In this document: one piece after another, positions 27,905-36,778 of the stretch
Position numbering within the stretch: the first letter of the stretch is position 1
How the letters are laid out: each line of letters begins with the position of its first letter
Notes under the pieces: model-generated
Database searches by the model: none
What the model was told of the DNA's origin: nothing
The model's input: only the letters and a program-made list of their open reading frames with translations
Program-made: the position numbers and the translations under genes
Source: Alkaliphilus sp. NP8
GTDB taxonomy: Bacteria > Bacillota > Clostridia > Peptostreptococcales > Natronincolaceae
Length of the DNA: 64,000 bases
Assembly: GCA_015978205.1 (NCBI GenBank)
Contig: JADWMM010000029.1
Location: forward strand, 40,340 to 104,339
Direction: 5' to 3'

Positions 27905-29725
27905 ATGACAAAACATTCTATAATTGTAAAAGGGGAAAACTATGATGAGGCTTTATCAAAAGGCTTAAAAAAGCTAGATTTAACAAAAGATCAAGTTAGA
28001 ATTAAAATAACTGAAGAAAAAAAGGGTTTTTTATTTAAAAAAAGTTATGTAGAGTTAAAAATAGAACCATTGAACTTAGGTAGTGATAGTATAAATAATA
28101 ATAAATTAGATTCAGAAGCAAATGAAAGTGTTGAATCAATTGATAAAAAAACATTTCATTTTGAATATAGGCCTGATGGTGTATATCTTAATATATCAAA
28201 TGATTTTAAAATAGATATTAATAATTTGTTAGAATATATAAATAAAAAACATATAAAGGATTATGATCTTAATAAAATAAAATATTGTTTAGAGGAAAAA
28301 AGAGGAACATCATACAAAATAGCTCCCTATCAAGAAGAGTTTCTAATAGATAGTTCTCTAGAGATAAGTGTATCTAAAGATAATATGGAAGTAAGAATTG
28401 TTTTGACTGAACCTAGTGGGGGTAAAGTTAAGTCTCATACTGAAATAATTGAAGACTTAAATGAAAGCGGAATAAAATTCGGTATTAATAGTTCAAAAGT
28501 AGAAGAAATTATTAATAAACAAATATTTGATAATCAGATTCTTGTAGCACAAGGTAAAGAGCCTATAGAGGGTAAAGATGGACAAGTCATTTGCAACTTC
28601 AATGATAATTTACAGAATAAAAACGCAATAATTTCTGATGATGGAAAAATTGATTATAAAAACCTAGATAAAATACGTAATGTAAATAAAGGAGATTTAT
28701 TAATAGAATTAATTCCTCCCACAGAAGGTATAAATGGAATGGATGTATATGGCAATGAAATAGCACCTAAAAAAGGAAAAGAACCTTTTGTTAAAATAGG
28801 CAAAAATGTTATAGAAAGTGAAGATGGCCTTAAAATCTATGCAGATAAGGATGGAGAGGTTAATTTTATAGATAGTAAAATCTATGTAGATGAAGTTATA
28901 ACCATAAATGGAAATGTAGATAATGAGACTGGAAATATTAAATTTAAAGGTAAGGTTAATGTTAAAGGCAATGTTAAATCTGGTTTTAAAATCGAAGCAG
29001 ATGGAAATATTGAAATTTTTGGTGTAGTGGAAGGTGCTACTTTAATTTCTAATGGAAGTATTATCATTCACAGAGGTGTGCAAGGTAATAGTCAATCCAA
29101 TATTCAATGTGTTGAAAACTTAATCACAAAGTATCTGGAAAATGCAAAGGTGAAGTGTGGTGGAGACATTGAAGCTGATGCAATATTACATAGTAATATT
29201 ATAGCAGAAGGAAAAGTTAAAGCTTCTGGTAGAAAAGCTTTAATAGTTGGTGGAAGTATAAAAGCAGGAGAAGAAATCAGCGCTAATACAATTGGATCTA
29301 GTATGGGCACAATTACTGAAATAGAAGTGGGAGTTAATCCAGAAGAAAAACTTTCTTATGGAGATCTTAAAATTGAAATATCAAATATTGAAAAAAATAT
29401 GGATAGTTCTAAGAAAGCTATAGAATTATTGAATAAATTATCTAAAAAACAGAAGTTAGATAAAAGCAAACAAGAGTTATTATCTAAATCATTAAATACA
29501 TATAAAGTTTTAAAAGTTAAATATGATAAATTGTCTAAAGAATTGCAAGAATTATCAGTAAGATTCAAAGAACAAAATAATGGTAAAATTTATGCATCAA
29601 AAATTATACATCCAGGTGTAAGAGTAGTAATAGGTAATCAATCAAAACATATCTATGACGATATATCATCGTGTATATTATATGTAAAAGATTGTGATGT
29701 GGTCAATGAACCTTTTAAAAAATAA
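27905..29725 (+). CDS. FapA family (DUF342) protein with Jag-N-like N-terminus
   Basis: 606 residues. Residues ~1-55 (SIIVKGENYDEALSKGLKKL ... KKGFLFKKSYVEL) resemble the Jag N-terminal domain. A DUF342/FapA region follows with a Gly/Val/Ile repeat pattern of a right-handed beta-helix (~330-460: GNVDNETGNIKFKGKVNV, KASGRKALIVGGSIKAG), then a C-terminal coiled coil (~490-560). DUF342 genes accompany sigD in many clostridia and delta-proteobacteria, but the biochemical role is unknown. Good ribosome site (AAGGGGGG). Confidence 0.8.
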   Translation: MTKHSIIVKGENYDEALSKGLKKLDLTKDQVRIKITEEKKGFLFKKSYVELKIEPLNLGSDSINNNKLDSEANESVESIDKKTFHFEYRPDGVYLNISNDFKIDINNLLEYINKKHIKDYDLNKIKYCLEEKRGTSYKIAPYQEEFLIDSSLEISVSKDNMEVRIVLTEPSGGKVKSHTEIIEDLNESGIKFGINSSKVEEIINKQIFDNQILVAQGKEPIEGKDGQVICNFNDNLQNKNAIISDDGKIDYKNLDKIRNVNKGDLLIELIPPTEGINGMDVYGNEIAPKKGKEPFVKIGKNVIESEDGLKIYADKDGEVNFIDSKIYVDEVITINGNVDNETGNIKFKGKVNVKGNVKSGFKIEADGNIEIFGVVEGATLISNGSIIIHRGVQGNSQSNIQCVENLITKYLENAKVKCGGDIEADAILHSNIIAEGKVKASGRKALIVGGSIKAGEEISANTIGSSMGTITEIEVGVNPEEKLSYGDLKIEISNIEKNMDSSKKAIELLNKLSKKQKLDKSKQELLSKSLNTYKVLKVKYDKLSKELQELSVRFKEQNNGKIYASKIIHPGVRVVIGNQSKHIYDDISSCILYVKDCDVVNEPFKK

Positions 29726-29792
29726 ATTAAAGAAATTATATATGTTTTTATTATAATATATTAATGAAAACTAAAGAGGTGTAAGCTGTAAA

Positions 29793-30197
29793 ATGGAAAA
29801 GCATATTGTTTTATTAACAATTGGAATCTTAATAGTAATAATTTCTGCATTTGTACTATTTATATCAAAACTAAAAAATAATCATTCTAAGACTGATTAC
29901 TTTGAAGAATATAATAATAAAATTACACAAGCTTCAAAGATAGAAAATGAGATTATGTTAAAGAAAATAGCAAATTTAGAAAAGGAAATTCAAAAATTAA
30001 AACAAAGCAATACTGATTTAACAGAGAAAAAAGAGACAAATACTAACTTCAAACATATGCTAAATTATAATTTGTTTAAAGAAACAAATAAAACCATTAT
30101 TGATTTATATAATAAAGGTAGCAGTAAAGAACAAATTGCTAAAATTAAGAATAAAAGTGTTAGAGAAGTGGAGATGATAGTAAAATTAGCAAAATGA
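29793..30197 (+). CDS. SwrB-like single-pass membrane protein with HTH-like tail
   Basis: 134 residues: membrane anchor at ~5-25, acidic/basic coiled coil (~45-85), and a C-terminal helix-turn-helix-like segment (IIDLYNKGSSKEQIAKIKNK, then SVREVEMIVKLAK). The architecture and position just after sigD match SwrB (YlxL), which activates assembly of the flagellar export apparatus in Bacillus subtilis. Overall sequence similarity is too weak to prove it. GAGGTG upstream of the ATG. Confidence 0.55.
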   Translation: MEKHIVLLTIGILIVIISAFVLFISKLKNNHSKTDYFEEYNNKITQASKIENEIMLKKIANLEKEIQKLKQSNTDLTEKKETNTNFKHMLNYNLFKETNKTIIDLYNKGSSKEQIAKIKNKSVREVEMIVKLAK

Positions 30198-30207
30198 GGT
30201 GGTTTTC

Positions 30208-30654
30208 TTGAAAAAACTTTCTATAAATAGTTTAACTATAGGAATTGGCTTAGGTATTATAATATCATCAATAATTAACATAATATGGGTTGAATCAAGA
30301 AGCTTGGACTATAATGACAAAGTAGCTGAAACTCAAAAATTCTATGGTGAATCTCTAAATTTTAATAATAATATTAGTAAACTGGCAAGTTTGAAAACTT
30401 CCAACAATAATAATCATATAAAGTTAGATAAAAATAATATATCGGATATAGATAATGAAATTTATATACCTAGAGGTTTTAATAGTGAACAAATAGCTAA
30501 CTTACTTGAAAAAGAAGGTATTATTGAAAGTAGCGAAGAGTTTAATGAATTAGCTACTAATCTGGTTATAACTAGAAAATTTCAACACGGCTTAAAAACT
30601 ATTCCTACACATAGTACATTAAATGAGATAATGTTAATTTTAACTGAAAAGTAA
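30208..30654 (+). CDS. Small membrane protein with MltG (YceG) LysM-like segment
   Basis: 148 residues. The N-terminus has a membrane helix (~8-28). The C-terminal ~60 residues (YIPRGFNSEQIANLLEKEGI, then RKFQHGLKTIPTHSTLNEIM) resemble the LysM-like portion of the endolytic transglycosylase MltG, but the catalytic domain is absent. It closes the fla/che cluster before the rpsB promoter. The TTG at 30208 follows GAGGTGG by six bases; the GTG at 30199 lies within that site. Function unknown; peptidoglycan contact is a guess. Confidence 0.6.
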   Translation: MKKLSINSLTIGIGLGIIISSIINIIWVESRSLDYNDKVAETQKFYGESLNFNNNISKLASLKTSNNNNHIKLDKNNISDIDNEIYIPRGFNSEQIANLLEKEGIIESSEEFNELATNLVITRKFQHGLKTIPTHSTLNEIMLILTEK

Positions 30655-30721
30655 TTATTATGAATATAAAAAAAATATATGGAAATAATCTAGCAGAAAT
30701 TGTAATTTATAAAATAAAGTA

Positions 30722-30750
30722 TTGATTCAAATTAATCTCTATGGTAAAAT
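30722..30750 (+). promoter_or_regulatory. Sigma-A promoter for rpsB-tsf
   Basis: TTGATT (30722-30727), 17 bases, TAAAAT (30745-30750), with an extended -10 TG at 30742-30743. Predicted start is near 30757, giving a leader of about 100 bases before rpsB. The 201-base gap separating flagellar from ribosomal genes contains no gene. Confidence 0.75.
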
Positions 30751-30773
30751 GTTTAAGGTGAGATAACAACACA

Positions 30774-30830
30774 CACTCTATAATCTGTTTAGTGGTGCCT
30801 ATGCGGTTCTAGATAGAAATGATTAGAGTG
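30774..30830 (+). promoter_or_regulatory. Structured rpsB mRNA leader
   Basis: CACTCT (30774-30779) and AATC (30782-30785) pair with GATT (30821-30824) and AGAGTG (30825-30830), giving a 10-bp stem with a two-base bulge around a 35-base interior containing TGGTGCCTATGCGG. The rpsB ribosome site AAGGAGGT follows. A 5' leader structure before S2 suggests feedback control by S2, as for other ribosomal proteins. Confidence 0.5.
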
Positions 30831-30855
30831 GAGGAAAAACTAAGGAGGTAGAAAT

Positions 30856-31554
30856 ATGTCAGTAATCTCAATGAAACAATTATTAGAAGCAGGAGTTCAC
30901 TTCGGACATCAAACTAGAAGATGGAATCCAAAAATGAGCGAATACATTTTTACAGAAAGAAATGGAATCTATATAATAGATTTACAAAAAACTGTGAAAA
31001 AAGTAGAAGAAGCTTATAAGATTATGAAGGACATTGCTTCAGAAGGCGGAAAGGTTCTATTTGTTGGAACTAAAAAACAAGCACAAGAAGCTATTGAAGA
31101 AGAAGCAAAAAGAAGTGGGATGTTCTATGTTAATCAAAGATGGTTAGGTGGAATGTTAACTAACTTCAAAACTATAAAAAAGAGAATCGAACGTCTTCAT
31201 AAATTAGAAAAAATGGAAGAAGACGGAACTTTTGATGTATTACCTAAAAAAGAAGTTATCAAGCTTCGTCATGAAAAAGAAAAGCTTGAAAAGTTTTTAG
31301 GTGGTATTAAGGATATGACTGAAATGCCAGATGTTTTATTTGTAGTAGATCCTAGAAAAGAGAGACTTGCTATACAAGAAGCTAAAGTTTTAGGAATACC
31401 AGTAATATCAATTGTTGATACAAACTGTGACCCTGATGAAGTTGATTATGTAATTCCAGGAAATGATGATGCTATAAGAGCGGTTAAGTTACTTACTGCT
31501 ACTATGGCAAACGCTGTGATTGAAGGTAATCAAGGGGTTCAAACTGAAGAATAA
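30856..31554 (+). CDS. rpsB: 30S ribosomal protein S2
   Basis: 232 residues, full length, with the family motifs [50 protein letters not shown] and [15 protein letters not shown]2 binds at the head-body junction of the 30S subunit. It is followed by tsf, the near-universal pairing. Confidence 0.99.
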   Translation: MSVISMKQLLEAGVHFGHQTRRWNPKMSEYIFTERNGIYIIDLQKTVKKVEEAYKIMKDIASEGGKVLFVGTKKQAQEAIEEEAKRSGMFYVNQRWLGGMLTNFKTIKKRIERLHKLEKMEEDGTFDVLPKKEVIKLRHEKEKLEKFLGGIKDMTEMPDVLFVVDPRKERLAIQEAKVLGIPVISIVDTNCDPDEVDYVIPGNDDAIRAVKLLTATMANAVIEGNQGVQTEE

Positions 31555-31586
31555 AACATATAATTTAATAAAAATAACTAAGTTTA

Positions 31587-31628
31587 AAAGGTAAGGGTTC
31601 AAGGGATTTTCCCTTACTCCTTACCTTT
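31587..31628 (+). terminator. rpsB-tsf intercistronic hairpin (attenuator-like)
   Basis: AAAGGTAAGG (31587-31596) pairs perfectly with CCTTACCTTT (31619-31628), with an inner AAGGGA/TCCCTT stem (31601-31606, 31610-31615). Only a poor T-tract follows, so read-through into tsf is expected, with partial termination or RNA processing setting the S2:EF-Ts ratio. Confidence 0.65.
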
Positions 31629-31653
31629 AATAATATGCTAGGAGGAATTTAAA

Positions 31654-32304
31654 ATGAGTGTAACTGCAGCAATGGTTAAAGAATTGAGAGAAAAAACAGG
31701 TGCTGGTATGATGGATTGTAAAAAAGCACTAACTGAAACAGATGGTAATATGGATAAAGCAGTTGAAATTCTTAGAGAAAAAGGACTAGCAGCTGTTGCT
31801 AAAAAAGCAGGAAGAGTAGCGGCAGAAGGCTTAATTGAATCATACATACATGGTGGAAGAATTGGAGTATTAGTTGAGGTTAACTCTGAAACTGACTTTG
31901 TTGCTAAGAACCAAGAATTTAAAGATTTTGTAAAAGATGTTGCTTTACAAATTGCAGCTTCAAACCCTCAATATGTAAGACGTGAGGATGTAGATGCAGC
32001 AGTTATTGAAAATGAAAAAGATATTTTAAGAAAACAAGCATTAAATGAAGGTAAACCTGAAAAAATAGTTGACAAAATGGTTGAAGGAAGAATAGACAAA
32101 TATTATAAAGAAATCTGTTTATTAGAACAACCATTTGTTAAAAATCCTGATGTTACAGTTGGTGAACTATTAACAGAAAAAATATCTAAAATCGGAGAAA
32201 ATCTTAATATTAGAAGATTTACTAGATATGAGGTTGGTGAAGGAATAGAAAAGAAAGAAGAAAACTTTGCAGAAGAAGTTGCTAAGCAAATGGGTAATAA
32301 TTAA
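31654..32304 (+). CDS. tsf: Elongation factor Ts (short form)
   Basis: 216 residues. It has the UBA-like N-domain ([20 protein letters not shown]), the core [20 protein letters not shown] and [14 protein letters not shown], and [16 protein letters not shown] near the C-terminus. EF-Ts recycles EF-Tu-GDP. The protein is shorter than the ~280-300-residue enterobacterial form, with a reduced core like those of Thermus and Thermotoga. AGGAGG ribosome site. Confidence 0.98.
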   Translation: MSVTAAMVKELREKTGAGMMDCKKALTETDGNMDKAVEILREKGLAAVAKKAGRVAAEGLIESYIHGGRIGVLVEVNSETDFVAKNQEFKDFVKDVALQIAASNPQYVRREDVDAAVIENEKDILRKQALNEGKPEKIVDKMVEGRIDKYYKEICLLEQPFVKNPDVTVGELLTEKISKIGENLNIRRFTRYEVGEGIEKKEENFAEEVAKQMGNN

Positions 32305-32322
32305 TTATTTTGAATATATTAT

Positions 32323-32350
32323 AAAAGAGAACACAAAGGTGTTCTCTTTT
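32323..32350 (+). terminator. Terminator after tsf
   Basis: AAAAGAGAACAC (32323-32334), loop AAAG, GTGTTCTCTTTT (32339-32350): a 12-bp perfect stem whose 3' arm ends in T residues. It would end the rpsB-tsf transcript. Confidence 0.75.
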
Positions 32351-32373
32351 ACAATAAATAATAGGAAAAAATC

Positions 32374-32410
32374 ATTCTACAATAAAGGTTTTTTATTGAA
32401 TTTGTAGAAT
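32374..32410 (+). promoter_or_regulatory. Inverted repeat in the pyrH leader
   Basis: ATTCTACAA (32374-32382) and TTGTAGAAT (32402-32410) are perfectly complementary, with a T-rich interior. The repeat lies between the tsf terminator and the pyrH ribosome site GAGGAGGA. A weak TTGAAT/TAATAG pair at 32396-32423 overlaps it. Operator, leader hairpin or promoter-associated structure cannot be told apart. Confidence 0.35.
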
Positions 32411-32415
32411 ACTAA

Positions 32416-33147
<732 letters not shown>

Positions 33148-33176
33148 AAAACTATTTTATACGAGGAGGATATATA

Positions 33177-33734
33177 ATGAGATTAGAAATTCACAGTGAA
33201 TTAGAAAACAAAATGAGTAAAACTATTAGCGCACTTAAGGAGGATCTTGCTAGTATTAGAGCAGGTAGAGCAAATCCTGCAATGCTAGATAGAGTTTTTG
33301 TAGAATACTATGGAACATCTACACCTTTGAATCAAATAGCTTCTGTAACGGCTCCTGAGCCAAGACTAATAACAATACAGCCATATGATCAATCAGCTTT
33401 AGCTAATATTGAAAAAGCTATATTACAATCTGATTTAGGTGTTAATCCATCTAATGATGGAAAAATTATTAGAATAATTATTCCTCAATTAACTGAAGAA
33501 AGAAGAAAAGATCTTATAAAAATAGTTAAAAAGACAGCAGAAGATAGTAAAATAGCTCTGAGAAATGAAAGACGTAATGCAAATGATAAATTCAAAAAAA
33601 TGGAAAAAGAAAACGAGTTAACTGAAGATGAATTAAGAGATGCACAAGATGAAGTGCAAAAAATAACTGATAAATTTATAAAAAATGTAGATGAGCTTGC
33701 TGACAAGAAAGAGCAAGATGTTATGGAGGTATAA
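33177..33734 (+). CDS. frr: Ribosome recycling factor
   Basis: 185 residues, the usual RRF length, with KTISALKEDLASIRAGRANPA, VTAPEPRLITIQPYD and the conserved RRKDLIKIVKKTAEDSKIALR helix. RRF splits post-termination ribosomes with EF-G. GAGGAGG ribosome site. The PASTA mini-protein gene begins two bases after the stop. Confidence 0.99.
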   Translation: MRLEIHSELENKMSKTISALKEDLASIRAGRANPAMLDRVFVEYYGTSTPLNQIASVTAPEPRLITIQPYDQSALANIEKAILQSDLGVNPSNDGKIIRIIIPQLTEERRKDLIKIVKKTAEDSKIALRNERRNANDKFKKMEKENELTEDELRDAQDEVQKITDKFIKNVDELADKKEQDVMEV

Positions 33735-33736
33735 TA

Positions 33737-33922
33737 TTGCATATAGTTCCAGATGTTGTAGGTTATAAATTAGACTCAGCCTTACATATATTAAATGGAT
33801 ATGATTTCGAAATTATTGTTAAAGAAACATTTGGAAATAAAGAAACTAATTATAAAGAAGCTAGGGTTATAAAGCAAACAGCTTCTGACAATACATTTAA
33901 ATTAATAATATCATATTTTTAA
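33737..33922 (+). CDS. Free-standing PASTA-domain mini-protein
   Basis: 61 residues starting at TTG, with GGAGGT overlapping the frr tail. Practically the whole protein is one PASTA-like module: IVPDVVGYKLDSALHIL at the start and ARVIKQTASDNTFKLIIS at the end match the V-P-[DN]-V-x-G...V-x-x-Q-x-P pattern. PASTA modules bind muropeptide or lipid II in Ser/Thr kinases and PBPs. Here there is no anchor or signal peptide, so it is probably cytoplasmic. Tight packing between frr and uppS, the lipid-carrier synthase, suggests a linked role that is not known. Confidence 0.7.
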   Translation: MHIVPDVVGYKLDSALHILNGYDFEIIVKETFGNKETNYKEARVIKQTASDNTFKLIISYF

Positions 33923-33941
33923 GCCCCCAAATTGGGGGTTT
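33921..33941 (+). terminator. GC-rich hairpin after the PASTA gene
   Basis: CCCCC (33924-33928), loop AAATT, GGGGG (33934-33938), flanked by AA/TTT. The T-tract is short (TTTAAAA), so it is a partial terminator or RNA-processing hairpin before uppS at best. Confidence 0.5.
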
Positions 33942-33962
33942 AAAATTGATTGAGGTGAAAAA

Positions 33963-34718
33963 GTGTTTAAAAATTTATGGAATAATTCTAATAAAGAAAT
34001 ATCATATAATATTAATAAAGATTGTGTGCCTAACCATATAGCTATTATAATGGATGGAAATGGTAGGTGGGCAACTGAACGTACATTGCCAAGAAGTGCA
34101 GGGCATAGGGCTGGAGTAGAAGCTTTACGAGATGTAATAAAAACTGCTTCTAATATAGGTGTAAAATACTTAACTTTATATGCATTTTCTACAGAAAATT
34201 GGAAAAGACCTGAATCAGAAGTGTCTTTATTAATGAAACTATTAATTGAATACCTTAGAAAAGAGGTTAAAGAGCTCCATAAAAATAATGTTAGAATTAA
34301 TGTTATCGGGGATATAAAACAATTTCAAGATGAAGTAATTGAAGAAGTGAATAAGGCGATTAATAAAACTAAAAATAATACAGGGCTTTGTGTTAGTATA
34401 GCATTAAATTATGGCGGACGATTGGAAATAGTAAATGCTATAAAACATATTGCTGAAAACTCCAAAAATGGAGCTATTGAAATAGAAGATATAAATGAAT
34501 CTTTAGTTAGTTCATTTTTATATACTAAAAACATACCTGATCCAGAATTATTAATAAGAACTAGTGGAGAGATCAGAATAAGCAATTTTTTATTATGGCA
34601 GTGTGCATATTCAGAATTTTGGTTTACTGATATATATTGGCCAGATTTTACAGGTGAGCATTTAATTAAAGCAATATCAGATTATCAAAATCGAAGTAGA
34701 AGATTTGGTGGAATATAG
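33963..34718 (+). CDS. uppS: Undecaprenyl diphosphate synthase
   Basis: 251-residue cis-prenyltransferase making the C55 lipid carrier for cell-wall synthesis. Catalytic Asp31 is in IAIIMDGNGRWAT; also YLTLYAFSTENWKRP, ALNYGGR and PDPELLIRTSGE(I)RISNFLLWQ. GTG start with GAGGTG upstream. The cdsA start follows the stop by about ten bases. Confidence 0.98.
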   Translation: MFKNLWNNSNKEISYNINKDCVPNHIAIIMDGNGRWATERTLPRSAGHRAGVEALRDVIKTASNIGVKYLTLYAFSTENWKRPESEVSLLMKLLIEYLRKEVKELHKNNVRINVIGDIKQFQDEVIEEVNKAINKTKNNTGLCVSIALNYGGRLEIVNAIKHIAENSKNGAIEIEDINESLVSSFLYTKNIPDPELLIRTSGEIRISNFLLWQCAYSEFWFTDIYWPDFTGEHLIKAISDYQNRSRRFGGI

Positions 34719-34728
34719 GGGTGAAAAA

Positions 34729-35514
34729 ATGCTCAAAAGAATAATTAGCGCAGTTATAGGATTGCCACTTTTAATATCTGTAATTTTCATTGGAGGGACA
34801 CCTCTGTTTCTTGCTGTTATAATTTCAAGTTTAATAGGATTAAGAGAATTTTATGGAGCATGGAATAATAAAGCAGTAAGACCTATTTCAATGGTAGGTT
34901 ATTTAGGGTCTATAATTATGATAGTATCATTTAATTTTTCAAGTGACTTATATTATGTTTTTTTGCTATTTTTTTTATTAATATTATTTTTAAATTTTAT
35001 ACGGTTAATCATGGATAAGTATACTTTTATAGATATTAGTATTACATTGTATGGAGTGCTTTATATACCTTTGCTTTTAAGTTATATATTACTTATAGCG
35101 AAACAACCTAATAATATAGTTATATGGCTTGTATTTATTACCGCTTGGGGTACAGATACATTTGCTTATTTTTCTGGCTACTTTTTTGGCAAAAAAAAAT
35201 TATGCCCATCTATAAGTCCTAAAAAAACTGTAGAAGGAGCAATTGGTGGTGTATTAGGGAGTACTATAGTATCAACAATATTTGGGTATATATTTCTAAA
35301 AGAACATATAATTGTAATCTTTATTATCGGTATTTTAGGAAGCATAGTGGCTCAAATAGGTGATCTAAGCGCATCTTTAGTAAAGAGATACACTGGAATT
35401 AAAGATTTTGGAAATATAATGCCTGGTCATGGTGGCATATTAGATCGTTTTGATAGTATACTATTCACTGCTCCTACAGTATATTATGCATTAATTATTT
35501 TTATAAACAAATAA
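34729..35514 (+). CDS. cdsA: Phosphatidate cytidylyltransferase
   Basis: 261-residue polytopic membrane enzyme making CDP-diacylglycerol from CTP and phosphatidate. The C-terminal family signature is KRYTGIKDFGNIMPGHGGIL followed by DRFDS; WGTDTFAYFSGYFFGKKKL and SPKKTVEGAIGG are also conserved. The ATG at 34729 follows GGGGTG; a GTG at 34705 overlaps uppS and is less likely. Confidence 0.96.
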   Translation: MLKRIISAVIGLPLLISVIFIGGTPLFLAVIISSLIGLREFYGAWNNKAVRPISMVGYLGSIIMIVSFNFSSDLYYVFLLFFLLILFLNFIRLIMDKYTFIDISITLYGVLYIPLLLSYILLIAKQPNNIVIWLVFITAWGTDTFAYFSGYFFGKKKLCPSISPKKTVEGAIGGVLGSTIVSTIFGYIFLKEHIIVIFIIGILGSIVAQIGDLSASLVKRYTGIKDFGNIMPGHGGILDRFDSILFTAPTVYYALIIFINK

Positions 35515-35620
35515 TAGATATTAATTTACTAGATTTAAATTATATACTATAAATTTAACAAAGGTTTTCAATAGGATTTTATTATACAGAATGTCTTTGG
35601 GAAATATATGAGGTGATATT

Positions 35621-36766
35621 TTGAAAAACATTAGCATATTAGGATCAACAGGGTCAATTGGAACACAGACACTTGATGTTATTAAAAACCATAAAGAAAA
35701 ATTTAATGTTGTAGGATTATCGGCATTAAAAAATATTGATGAATTAGAAAAACAAATATATGAATTTAATCCTGAGATTGTATCCGTATTTAATAAAGAA
35801 AAAGCGAAGATTCTATCTAATAGAATAGGTAAAAAAATTAAAATTGTTTCAGGTATTGAAGGATTAATTGAAGTTGCTACACTAAACTCTGCAGATATAA
35901 TTGTAACGTCAGTTGTTGGGAGTATAGGATTAATACCTACTTTAGAAGCTATTAAGTGCAGTAAGACTATAGCGTTGGCTAATAAAGAAACTTTAGTTGT
36001 AGCTGGTGAATTGGTTATGAAAGAGGCTAAAAAATATAATGCTACAATAATTCCTGTAGACAGTGAGCATTCCGCAATATTTCAATGTCTACAAGGAGAA
36101 GATGTAGATAATATATCTAGAATCATTTTAACAGCATCTGGAGGTTCTTTTAGAAATTGTACAAAAGAAGAAATAAAAACAGCAAAAGCTGAAGATGCTC
36201 TTAAACATCCTACATGGAATATGGGTAAAAAAGTTACAATAGATTCTGCTACTTTAATGAATAAAGGATTAGAAGTTATTGAAGCAAAGTGGTTATTTGA
36301 TATGGATTTGGATAAAATAGATGTTGTAGTTCATCCTCAAAGCATAATACATTCTATGGTTGAATATAAAGATTACTCTATAATTAGCCAAATGGGAACA
36401 CCGGATATGCGAACTCCAATACAGTATGCACTTTCTTATCCAGATCGAATTAATACTAATGTAAAAAAACTTGATTTTAATAGCTTAGGTGAACTAAGCT
36501 TTTTATCTCCAGATACTGAGAGGTTCCCTTGTTTATCATTAGCTTATGAAGCACTTAAAGTGGGTAAAACTATGACTAGTGTATTAAATGGAGCAAATGA
36601 AGTGTTAGTTGAGTATTTCTTGCAAAATAAAATTGAGTTTTATGATATACCAAAGTTTATTGAGAAAGCTATGATGGTACATAATCCTTTTTCTTATGAA
36701 ACAGTGGATGAAATTTTAGAGGTAGATAAATGGGTAAGAGGTTGGATTCAAAATCAAATTAAATAG
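35621..36766 (+). CDS. dxr: 1-deoxy-D-xylulose 5-phosphate reductoisomerase
   Basis: 381-residue NADPH-dependent MEP-pathway enzyme. N-terminal nucleotide motif ILGSTGSIGTQTLDVI; ALANKETLVVAGELV; active-site PVDSEHSAIFQCLQG, ILTASGGSFR and MNKGLEVIEAKWLF. TTG start with GAGGTG upstream. The 106-base gap before it shows no clear promoter. With ispG and uppS it supplies the isoprenoid lipid carrier. Confidence 0.98.
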   Translation: MKNISILGSTGSIGTQTLDVIKNHKEKFNVVGLSALKNIDELEKQIYEFNPEIVSVFNKEKAKILSNRIGKKIKIVSGIEGLIEVATLNSADIIVTSVVGSIGLIPTLEAIKCSKTIALANKETLVVAGELVMKEAKKYNATIIPVDSEHSAIFQCLQGEDVDNISRIILTASGGSFRNCTKEEIKTAKAEDALKHPTWNMGKKVTIDSATLMNKGLEVIEAKWLFDMDLDKIDVVVHPQSIIHSMVEYKDYSIISQMGTPDMRTPIQYALSYPDRINTNVKKLDFNSLGELSFLSPDTERFPCLSLAYEALKVGKTMTSVLNGANEVLVEYFLQNKIEFYDIPKFIEKAMMVHNPFSYETVDEILEVDKWVRGWIQNQIK

Positions 36767-36778
36767 GAAGGTGTTTAT

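Noticed and set aside
30774..30830. Possible tRNA or riboswitch in the rpsB leader
   Set aside because: No cloverleaf, T-loop GTTCRA or CCA-type end, and no known riboswitch core recognised; best explained as a ribosomal leader.
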